Assembly: GCA_905205995.1 (NCBI GenBank)
Contig: CAJLFU010000077.1
Location: 1-5,113 of the forward strand
DNA length: 5,113 nucleotides
Direction: 5' to 3'
From: an uncultured Haemophilus sp.
Lineage (GTDB): Bacteria > Pseudomonadota > Gammaproteobacteria > Enterobacterales > Pasteurellaceae
Part shown: piece by piece, positions 1-5,113 of the stretch
Numbering within the stretch: the first letter of the stretch is position 1
Layout of the letters: every line of letters starts with the position of its first letter
Notes under the pieces: generated by a model
Seen by the model: the letters and a program-made list of their open reading frames with translations, nothing else
Told to the model about the DNA's origin: nothing
The model's database searches: none
Translations under genes and position numbers: made by a program

Positions 1-47
1 GTTATTTTATGTAACATTTTCTTCTAAAAATCCTTTGTGATCCATCT

Positions 48-91
48 TGAATTTCAACGCATTATGGTGTTAAATCTGCACACATTATAAG
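48..91 (+). promoter_or_regulatory. Possible promoter region of the amidotransferase gene
   Basis: The 126 nt before the gene are AT-rich and hold no supported coding sequence. TTGAAT (48-53) resembles a -35 with a weak TTAAAT (70-75) 16 nt later; a separate TATAAG (86-91) could be a -10 but lacks a good -35. The exact promoter cannot be chosen. Confidence 0.28.
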
Positions 92-126
92 GTTATAAAA
101 AATATAAAAATAAGCTGTAGGAATTT

Positions 127-954
127 ATGTGCCAATTACTCGGAATGAACTGCAATACGCCGACGGATATTGTCTTTTCTTTTGAAGGTTTCCGTCGTCG
201 TGCTGGTCTTACCGACTGCCATTCAGATGGCTTCGGTATTGCTTTTTTTGAAGGTCGTGGTGTGCGTATCTTTCGCGATAACCACGCGGCATCACAATCC
301 CCTATTGCGGATTGTGTAAAACAATACAAAATTAAATCGCTCAATGTGATTGCTCACATTCGCAAAGCAACGCAAGGTGGTGTCACCATTGAAAATACCC
401 ATCCCTTTATTCGTGAAATTTGGGGACAAAACTGGGTATTTGCTCACAACGGTAATTTAAAAGACCTACCGGATATGTCTGAAAGTTTCTGCCAGCCTAT
501 TGGCTCAACTGATTCAGAAACGGCATTTTGTTACATGGCGGAATATTTGAAAAATCGCTTCCGTCGTAAACCGTCTGAAATGGAAATTTTTGAAGCTATT
601 CAAGACATTACTAAAGAGCTCTCACAAAAAGGCACCTTTAACTTCATTCTTTCAAACGGAGAATGGATGATTGCCCACTGCTCAACCAATTTGCATTACT
701 TAACGCGTAAAGCGCCTTTTGGTAAAGCGCACCGAATTGATGATGATGGCGTCATCGATTTTAATGATTATGCGAAAGATGGCGACAAAGTCACGATCAT
801 TACGACTTTCCCTCTCACCAAAGATGAACCTTGGGTCAAAATGGAACATGGTGGTTTCGTCTTCTTCAAAGAAGGGGACAAAATTGCTGAGGTCGTCGGC
901 GTGGCTAAAGAAATGGAAGATGATGGTACATTAGGCAATCGTGCTGCAGCCTAA
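127..954 (+). CDS. YafJ-type class II glutamine amidotransferase
   Basis: The 275-residue product is a cytoplasmic Ntn-type glutamine amidotransferase domain, which hydrolyses glutamine to glutamate and ammonia by an N-terminal cysteine. The protein begins MCQLLGMNCN, so Cys2 becomes the N-terminal nucleophile after Met removal; this fixes the start codon. Other family hallmarks are DGFGI (34-38), AHIRKAT (76-82, substrate-binding Arg79), ENTHPF (89-94), NWVFAHNGN (102-110, oxyanion-hole Asn/Gly) and GSTDSE (126-131, Asp129). From memory it resembles E. coli YafJ along most of its length and carries about 20 extra C-terminal residues, acidic and ending in NRAAA. No synthase or sugar-isomerase domain follows, so the ammonia acceptor is unknown and a biosynthetic role cannot be assigned. 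A TAGGA ribosome site lies about 4 nt before ATG. The gene ends in tandem TAA TAA and runs into a hairpin shared with the convergent gorA. Family is confident; physiological function is not. Confidence 0.93.
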   Translation: MCQLLGMNCNTPTDIVFSFEGFRRRAGLTDCHSDGFGIAFFEGRGVRIFRDNHAASQSPIADCVKQYKIKSLNVIAHIRKATQGGVTIENTHPFIREIWGQNWVFAHNGNLKDLPDMSESFCQPIGSTDSETAFCYMAEYLKNRFRRKPSEMEIFEAIQDITKELSQKGTFNFILSNGEWMIAHCSTNLHYLTRKAPFGKAHRIDDDGVIDFNDYAKDGDKVTIITTFPLTKDEPWVKMEHGGFVFFKEGDKIAEVVGVAKEMEDDGTLGNRAAA

Positions 955-971
955 TAACAAATCACAATAAA

Positions 972-980
972 AAGTGCGGT
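972..980 (+). repeat. Hin-type DNA uptake signal sequence core
   Basis: Exact AAGTGCGGT, the 9-bp core of the Haemophilus-type uptake signal recognised during natural transformation. It forms the left arm of the intergenic hairpin terminator. The following bases CAAAAA fit the AT-rich flank of the extended signal. Confidence 0.93.
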
Positions 981-1000
981 CAAAAACATCAGAGATTTTG

Positions 1001-1009
1001 ACCGCACTT
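1001..1009 (-). repeat. Hin-type DNA uptake signal sequence core, inverted copy
   Basis: Exact ACCGCACTT, the complement of AAGTGCGGT, forming the right arm of the terminator hairpin. The two copies are in opposite orientation, separated by 20 nt between cores. Confidence 0.93.
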
Positions 1010-1022
1010 TCTTTATCTGCAA

Positions 1023-2393
1023 TTAACGCATTGTGACAAATTCTTCTGAACCTGTAGGGTGAATTGCCACCGTATTATCAAAGTCTGCTTTAGTTGCACC
1101 CATTTTGATTGCCACAGCAAAACCTTGAATCATTTCATCTACACCGAAACCAATGCCGTGTAAGCCCACGATTTTCTCTTCTTTGCCGACACACACTAAT
1201 TTCATGCGGCAAGGTTGGCGATGTTCAGTGACAGCGGTGTACATTGCCGTGAAAGAGGATTTATACACTTTCACATTTTCTTCGCCATATTGCTCAATCG
1301 CTTGCGGTTCAGTTAAACCCACCGTACCAATTGGCGGATGGCTGAATACGACAGTTGGCACAAGATTATAATCTAAATGCTCATTTGGTTTGTTATTGAA
1401 TAAACGCTCAGACAAACGACGACCTGCCGCCACGGCAACTGGTGTTAATTCAATACCACCTTCGATAATATCACCTACCGCATAAATGCCAGGTACGTTT
1501 GTATTTTGATATTTATCGACAATAATTTGTCCGCGAGAGTTGGTTTTCACACCGGTTACTTCAAGATTAATCACATCCGTTGCCGGTTCGCGACCAATCG
1601 CCCAAATTAACGTATCCACTGTGGTTTCACGACCATCTTGTAATTTCAAGGTAAGCGAACCATCCGCATTTTTCACGACTTCTTCAGGCAACGCTTTTGT
1701 ATGTAATTGGATACCATCTTGTGCTAACACTTCAACCAAGGTTTCGACAATCAATGGATCTTGATTACGCAATGGGGCATGTTGGCGAACAAATAAATGG
1801 GTTTCGCTACCTAAGCTATTTAAAACACCCGCTAATTCAACCGCAATATAACCCGCACCTACGACTGCAACACGTTTTGGTAATTCATTTAAAGCAAATA
1901 CACCATTTGAATCAATCCCGTATTCTGCGCCTTTTACTGCTGGAATACTTGGGCGACCACCAGTTGCAATTAAGATATGATCGGCAGTCACTAATTCTGT
2001 TGAACCATCTGCATAGCTCACTTCAATGGTTTTCGCATCTTTAAAACGTGCAAAACCATTAAATACATCCACGTTATTTTTTGCTAATACATTATTGTAA
2101 GAGGTATGAATACGACCGATGTAAGCTTGACGACTTTCGACTAATTTCGCGTAATCAAACTTTTTCACTTCCACATCAAAACCATAAGCGGGTGCATAGC
2201 TATTAATGGCTTCTGCAATTTGTGCGCCATAGAACATGACTTTTTTCGGTACACAACCTACGTTCACACAAGTGCCACCGAGATGTTTTGCTTCGATAAT
2301 CGCACATTTTTTGCCATAGCTTGCCGCACGGTTAATGGAAGCAATCCCGCCGGAACCACCACCAATCGCAATATAATCGTAATGTTTAGTCAT
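1023..2393 (-). CDS. gorA: Glutathione-disulfide reductase
   Basis: The 456-residue flavoprotein reduces glutathione disulfide to two GSH with NADPH, keeping the cytoplasm reduced and supporting peroxide defence. Domains in order: FAD-binding Rossmann motif GGGSGG (11-16); redox-active disulfide in GGTCVNVGCVPKK (Cys42 and Cys47); NADPH Rossmann motif GAGYIAVELAG (179-189); Arg203 and Arg209 in FVRQHAPLR, which match the residues that bind the NADP 2'-phosphate in E. coli Gor and favour NADPH over NADH; second FAD motif GIYAVGDI (302-309); and a C-terminal dimerisation domain ending in HPTGSEEFVTMR, with catalytic His445 and Glu450 contributed to the partner subunit. Length is close to E. coli Gor (about 450), and all key residues are present. 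The start is supported by AAAGGA 8 nt upstream (complement of 2401-2407). The gene is monocistronic: it converges on the amidotransferase gene and diverges from the glycosyltransferase gene. Trypanothione reductase and mercuric reductase are related alternatives, but the overall match is to Gor. Confidence 0.97.
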   Translation of the reverse strand: MTKHYDYIAIGGGSGGIASINRAASYGKKCAIIEAKHLGGTCVNVGCVPKKVMFYGAQIAEAINSYAPAYGFDVEVKKFDYAKLVESRQAYIGRIHTSYNNVLAKNNVDVFNGFARFKDAKTIEVSYADGSTELVTADHILIATGGRPSIPAVKGAEYGIDSNGVFALNELPKRVAVVGAGYIAVELAGVLNSLGSETHLFVRQHAPLRNQDPLIVETLVEVLAQDGIQLHTKALPEEVVKNADGSLTLKLQDGRETTVDTLIWAIGREPATDVINLEVTGVKTNSRGQIIVDKYQNTNVPGIYAVGDIIEGGIELTPVAVAAGRRLSERLFNNKPNEHLDYNLVPTVVFSHPPIGTVGLTEPQAIEQYGEENVKVYKSSFTAMYTAVTEHRQPCRMKLVCVGKEEKIVGLHGIGFGVDEMIQGFAVAIKMGATKADFDNTVAIHPTGSEEFVTMR

Positions 2394-2416
2394 TGTAATG
2401 ATCCTTTTTTACTCAT
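2390..2416 (-). CDS. Possible eight-codon leader ORF overlapping the gorA start
   Basis: A minus-strand ATG at 2416 opens a short frame encoding MSKKGSLQ, whose TGA overlaps the gorA start codon as ATGA. It is in a different frame from gorA. GGGAAAAG (complement of 2423-2430) lies 6 nt upstream and could act as a weak ribosome site. The gorA ribosome site AAAGGA lies inside this frame. ATGA overlaps commonly mark translational coupling, so this may tune gorA translation, but in AT-rich DNA so short a frame can arise by chance. Confidence 0.22.
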   Translation of the reverse strand: MSKKGSLQ

Positions 2417-2456
2417 TAAAATCTTTTCCCTATTTTGCGCCAAATTAAAGAAGAAA

Positions 2457-2486
2457 GCTATAAATTGATGTGATTGGAATTGTCTA
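2457..2486 (-). promoter_or_regulatory. Candidate sigma-70 promoter for gorA
   Basis: Read on the minus strand, TAGACA (complement of 2481-2486) is followed after 18 nt by TATAGC (complement of 2457-2462). The -35 matches consensus at five of six positions and the -10 at four of six. It would give a leader of roughly 55-60 nt before the gorA ATG. This is a pattern match only; no known regulator site was recognised in it. Confidence 0.45.
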
Positions 2487-2497
2487 TCCGAAAGGAA

Positions 2498-2506
2498 AAG
2501 TGCGGT
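2498..2506 (+). repeat. Hin-type DNA uptake signal sequence core, single copy
   Basis: Exact AAGTGCGGT followed by CATTTTTA, which fits the consensus AT-rich tract after the core. Unlike the pair near 990 it has no inverted partner, so it is not part of a terminator. It lies between the divergent gorA and glycosyltransferase genes, just upstream of the candidate gorA -35 element. Confidence 0.93.
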
Positions 2507-2536
2507 CATTTTTAGCATAATTCTCAGCAAGCAAGG

Positions 2537-2553
2537 TATATTTTCGCTATAAT
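2537..2553 (+). promoter_or_regulatory. Candidate -10 region(s) for the glycosyltransferase gene
   Basis: A perfect TATAAT at 2548-2553 lies 59 nt before the ATG, with a second possible -10, TATATT, at 2537-2542. No good -35 is visible at the right distance (best is TCAGCA at 2524-2529 with an 18-nt spacer), so activity may be weak or activator-dependent. The position between divergent genes supports a promoter here. Confidence 0.5.
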
Positions 2554-2612
2554 TCCCTTCAACTCTAAAGAGAAACCAATTTGACTGAATAATAAACATA
2601 AGAGATAGAAAA

Positions 2613-3740
2613 ATGCCTCAAAGAACTGATAAAAAAACAATCTGTTTGAATATGATTGTCAAAAATGAATCTGCTATCATCCGAGATACATTAGAGAACA
2701 TTATTGTGCATGTTCCATTAGATTATTATGTCATTAGTGATACAGGATCCGATGACAATACCGCAGACATTATCAAACAATTCTTTGATGAAAAGGGTAT
2801 TCAAGGCGAAATTTATCACGATGAATGGGTGAATTTTGCCCATAATCGAAATTGTGCTCTACAACATGCACAAGGAAAAACAGATTATGTATTAATCTTC
2901 GATGCCGATGATCGTTTTGAAGGAAACTTTGTATTGCCAGAAGAACTAACGAGCGATCGCTATTATTTCCGCATGGCAAATAGTGTAACGGGTGCAAATG
3001 TTTATTTCCGTACGCTTATGTTTCGTAATGATGGCTCATTCTACTGGCGTGGCGTATTGCATGAATTTGTCGAACAACGTAAAAAAACCGTTGTGGAGCA
3101 AAAAATCTTTGGTGATTATTATGTGATTAGTGGTCGATTTGGGGCGCGTAGCAAAAATCCACAAAAATATTTCCAAGATGCTCAAGTGTTAGAAAAAGCA
3201 TTCTATTCACCTGAAGATGAAGATCTCAAAGATCGCTATGCGTTTTATACCGCACAATCTTATCGCGATGCAGATATGCCTGAAAAGGCTATTGAGTGGT
3301 ATGCCAAACGTGCAAATTTAGGGGGCTGGTATGAAGAAGTTTATTATTCGCTTCTCCAAATTGCCCTATTAAAAATTGAATTAAATGCCCCATTAGATGA
3401 AGTGCAAAATCTTTTACTTGCCGCTTATGAATATCGCCCACAACGCGCTGAAAGCCTTTATCATTTGGCGCGTCAATTACGCCTTCACGATAAAATCAAG
3501 CTCGCCTATATCTATGCGAATGCAGCAGTGAGTATTCCTCCCACTAAAGATATTCTTTTTGTTAATCACTCTGTTTATGAATGGAAGGCAAAAGACGAAC
3601 TTGCTGTTAGTGCGTATTGGGTTGGTAACTATCAACTTTGCCATGATCTCTGCTTAGAATTATTAGCCAATCCAACTATTCCAGAACGAGATAAACAACG
3701 TTTCCAAGAAAACTTGAGATTTGCTAAAGAGCATATGTAG
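2613..3740 (+). CDS. Family 2 glycosyltransferase with TPR-like C-terminal half
   Basis: The 375-residue protein has no signal peptide or membrane segment, so it is probably cytoplasmic or peripheral at the inner membrane. Residues 9-105 form a GT-A fold: the first strand and loop ICLNMIVKNES (10-20), nucleotide-binding DTGSDDNT (43-50), and FDADDR (96-101), whose Asp97-x-Asp99 would hold the metal and nucleotide-sugar phosphate. WRGVLHEFVE (145-154) resembles the acceptor-side segment of such enzymes. From about residue 203 the protein is alpha-helical with TPR-like periodicity, including RYAFYTAQSYRDADMPEKAI (208-227) and AESLYHLARQLR (279-290). This layout recalls GT2 proteins with appended TPR segments, including relatives of the S-glycosyltransferase SunS. 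Sugar donor and acceptor cannot be read from the sequence; a lipooligosaccharide or protein acceptor is possible. A modest AAGAG site lies 8 nt before ATG. The gene stands alone, divergent from gorA and convergent with an adhesin gene. The family is well supported, the substrate unknown. Confidence 0.87.
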   Translation: MPQRTDKKTICLNMIVKNESAIIRDTLENIIVHVPLDYYVISDTGSDDNTADIIKQFFDEKGIQGEIYHDEWVNFAHNRNCALQHAQGKTDYVLIFDADDRFEGNFVLPEELTSDRYYFRMANSVTGANVYFRTLMFRNDGSFYWRGVLHEFVEQRKKTVVEQKIFGDYYVISGRFGARSKNPQKYFQDAQVLEKAFYSPEDEDLKDRYAFYTAQSYRDADMPEKAIEWYAKRANLGGWYEEVYYSLLQIALLKIELNAPLDEVQNLLLAAYEYRPQRAESLYHLARQLRLHDKIKLAYIYANAAVSIPPTKDILFVNHSVYEWKAKDELAVSAYWVGNYQLCHDLCLELLANPTIPERDKQRFQENLRFAKEHM

Positions 3741-3750
3741 AAATCCTAAG

Positions 3751-3797
3751 ATATAAATTGAAGTAATCTCTATTCAATCAGCAAATACAATTTATAT
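3751..3797. repeat. AT-rich 10-bp inverted repeat after the glycosyltransferase gene
   Basis: ATATAAATTG (3751-3760) and CAATTTATAT (3788-3797) are perfect complements separated by 27 nt. The pairing is almost all A-T, so a hairpin would be weak. It lies in the convergent spacer just before the strong terminator. It may be chance, a weak 3'-end structure or a protein site. Confidence 0.4.
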
Positions 3798-3832
3798 ACT
3801 TACATTTCTTCTACAATCTTCCTCTAAAAATA

Positions 3833-3858
3833 AAAAACCCAGCCGAAGCTGGGTTTTT
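3833..3858. terminator. Bidirectional Rho-independent terminator
   Basis: An 11-bp perfect stem (3833-3843 with 3848-3858) has a GC-rich core CCCAGC/GCTGGG, a 4-nt loop and A/T runs on both sides. It serves the plus-strand glycosyltransferase gene (GGGTTTTT) and the minus-strand adhesin gene (GGGTTTTTT, then A and TTTTT). In the adhesin transcript the loop is C(UUCG)G, the extra-stable tetraloop; in the other direction the loop is CGAA. The better loop and longer U-run suggest it is mainly the adhesin terminator. Confidence 0.93.
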
Positions 3859-3881
3859 ATCTATCTTAATGGAAAGCTAAA

Positions 3882-5113
3882 TTACCATTGGTAACCTACA
3901 CCCACAGAGCCACCTACGTCGCCTTGGGTATTTGCGTTACCTTGAAGTTTGAAGATAACTTTACCATTATCGCTTGAGCGTGAGTAACCTACTGCTACAG
4001 CGCTTTCACCTTTGAAAGTACCTGCAGAAGCCGCAACCATTGATTTACCTGGAATATAAACTTGTGGTAAACCTGCTGCTGCGTTAGCACCTGCGATACC
4101 GCCACGAGCTTCTTTGCCCACTTTATTGATGCGTTTATGTACATCACCAATTGATTGTTTCAATTGAGATACGTTAACCGCATCAGTATCTTTGGTACCC
4201 GCTTTCACGTTGTGAACTTGGTTGCCACCCATATCAACATTACCACCTTTGTTAACTGTTAAGTCTTTAGTGGTTACACTGTTATGGTTTACATCATCTG
4301 TTGTTGAAACAAGGATGTCGCCACCATTTTGCTCAATCGCGATGTTTTTACCTGCAGTATAAGTAATTGTTTTACCGCTAGTAATTTTCGCTGTTGAGCT
4401 ACCGCCTTTCTTAGCAACTTTGTTTCCACCATCTTTAGTTGCAACATTAAAGTTGGTTGAACCATTTGATACTAATTGGCCTTTCTCATTCACTGTGATG
4501 GTATCGTTATCAACATTCACATCAAAGCTAACTTTAGATGTTGTACCATCTTTATTTGGCTCTGCTGTAACAGTGATACCTTTACCATTTGCAAAGTTCA
4601 CAGTATTACCGTGAGTTACCGCATCAACTGCTTTACCATTTGCTTGTAAGTTCCAGCCTGAGTTCAATACATCACGAACTGTTGCTGCTTCTTTTTTCTT
4701 CTCATCAGTGATATTTAACACTTTGTCATCCACAACTGTTGTTGGGTTGTCAATATGATGTGTTAAGTTAGTCACTACACCATTTTGGATGGTTGTATCA
4801 CCAGCTTTAATGGTTGGTGCTGAGATTGTACCTTTAGCAGTTACATTACCAGCAGTTACGTTAGTAGTTACATTTACACTATTAACTTCTAAGTCTTTCG
4901 CTAATCCCACAGTAATGGTATTGCCATCGACTTTAGTCATAATGTTTTTACCAGCATCAAACTTGTTCCAATCTGTATTGGTAGTCGCACCTTTAACATT
5001 CACTTGAGTACCAAGTGCTGCTTTGTGTGTATCCTCAGTATTACCACCGAAGATTAAACCATCATCCATGGTTGCAACTTCACGAACGATATCCTTACCC
5101 TCGTTATTTTTGA
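3882..5113 (-). CDS. Trimeric autotransporter adhesin, C-terminal part (Hia/Hsf/YadA-like)
   Basis: This is the 3' end of a large surface adhesin gene. The frame stays open to the window edge (residues KNNEGKDIVREVAT precede the internal Met at 5069), so that Met is not the start and the signal peptide and distal head are outside. Numbering from that Met, the passenger shows beta-rich modules: a KG-like segment (38-67), a Trp-ring-like segment AATVRDVLNSGWNLQ (128-142) leading into VTHGNTVNFANGKGI, another KG-like segment (231-260), then the YadA-type neck DTDAVNVSQLK (294-304) and a short coiled-coil stalk (301-320). Residues 321-395 are the YadA-type membrane anchor, with four beta strands and a final GYQW; the terminal aromatic residue fits outer-membrane insertion through BAM. 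Three chains form one 12-strand barrel through which the passenger is exported. Adhesins of this class bind host cells or matrix; the ligand lies in the missing part. A strong terminator starts 23 nt after the stop. Orthology to Hia or Hsf specifically is uncertain. Confidence 0.95.
   Translation of the reverse strand, partial: KNNEGKDIVREVATMDDGLIFGGNTEDTHKAALGTQVNVKGATTNTDWNKFDAGKNIMTKVDGNTITVGLAKDLEVNSVNVTTNVTAGNVTAKGTISAPTIKAGDTTIQNGVVTNLTHHIDNPTTVVDDKVLNITDEKKKEAATVRDVLNSGWNLQANGKAVDAVTHGNTVNFANGKGITVTAEPNKDGTTSKVSFDVNVDNDTITVNEKGQLVSNGSTNFNVATKDGGNKVAKKGGSSTAKITSGKTITYTAGKNIAIEQNGGDILVSTTDDVNHNSVTTKDLTVNKGGNVDMGGNQVHNVKAGTKDTDAVNVSQLKQSIGDVHKRINKVGKEARGGIAGANAAAGLPQVYIPGKSMVAASAGTFKGESAVAVGYSRSSDNGKVIFKLQGNANTQGDVGGSVGVGYQW

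Larger units (their letters stand above)
971..1010. terminator. Bidirectional terminator built from inverted uptake sequences
   Basis: A perfect 15-bp inverted repeat (971-985 with 996-1010) flanks a 10-nt loop. Each arm contains the Hin uptake core. It lies 16 nt after the amidotransferase stop and 12 nt after the gorA stop, so it can end both convergent transcripts. The U-run is continuous (five) when read on the minus strand, for gorA, and interrupted (TTTCTTT) on the plus strand, so it may work better for gorA. Confidence 0.9.

Noticed and set aside
93..344. 83-codon minus-strand frame over the amidotransferase start
   Set aside because: It is antisense to the conserved catalytic N-terminus, with no domain signature. 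It is a shadow frame.
1697..2044. 115-codon plus-strand open frame inside gorA
   Set aside because: It is antisense to a fully convincing glutathione reductase, has low-complexity Leu/His-rich composition and no family signature. It is a shadow frame.
2469..2484. TGTGA half-site in the gorA promoter spacer, considered as a CRP site
   Set aside because: The second half reads TTGTC rather than TCACA, so there is no palindrome. A similar TGTGA at 36-40 also lacks a partner.
2390..2599. 69-codon minus-strand frame spanning the gorA leader
   Set aside because: It crosses both candidate promoters and the uptake sequence and has no recognisable product. Only its last eight codons, with their own ATG, are worth noting.
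2631..2637. Seven-A tract near the 5' end of the glycosyltransferase gene, considered as a phase-variation site
   Set aside because: Haemophilus phase-variable genes usually carry longer homopolymers or tetranucleotide repeats. Seven A's are common in AT-rich genes (another run is near 3080).
5067..5069. Internal Met at 5069 as the adhesin start
   Set aside because: The same frame continues upstream with passenger-like sequence to the window edge, no ribosome site precedes it, and no signal peptide follows.

Overview
The window looks like a chromosomal segment of a Pasteurellaceae bacterium, most likely Haemophilus or a close relative. The best evidence is three copies of the Hin-type DNA uptake signal core AAGTGCGGT, or its complement ACCGCACTT. 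Two of these face each other to build a terminator, a typical Haemophilus arrangement. The AT-rich intergenic DNA and a Hia/Hsf-like trimeric autotransporter fit the same group. I cannot fix the species from the sequence alone.

Layout from left to right: (1) a short AT-rich leader (1-126); (2) a complete plus-strand YafJ-type class II glutamine amidotransferase gene (127-954); (3) a bidirectional terminator made of two inverted uptake sequences (971-1010); (4) a complete minus-strand glutathione reductase gene, gorA (1023-2393); (5) a 219-bp divergent intergenic region with candidate promoters in both directions and one uptake sequence; (6) a complete plus-strand family 2 glycosyltransferase with a helical, TPR-like C-terminal half (2613-3740); (7) a 141-bp convergent spacer with an AT-rich inverted repeat and a strong bidirectional hairpin terminator; (8) the C-terminal 409 codons of a minus-strand trimeric autotransporter adhesin (3882 to the window end), whose N-terminus lies outside the window. 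No stretch of 300 bases or more lacks a gene.

The four protein genes look like single transcription units (convergent, divergent, convergent), not one operon. The amidotransferase and glutathione reductase are housekeeping or stress-related cytoplasmic enzymes. The glycosyltransferase and the adhesin both point to the cell surface. The adhesin is translocated through the outer membrane by its own C-terminal beta-barrel anchor; the glycosyltransferase probably modifies a surface glycan or, less certainly, a protein.

I see no CRISPR array, RNA gene, transposase or prophage gene, and no compelling undescribed system. The points most worth checking are the glycosyltransferase-TPR architecture beside an adhesin, an eight-codon leader reading frame whose stop overlaps the gorA start (ATGA), the C(UUCG)G tetraloop terminator oriented for the adhesin transcript, and the uptake-sequence terminator.
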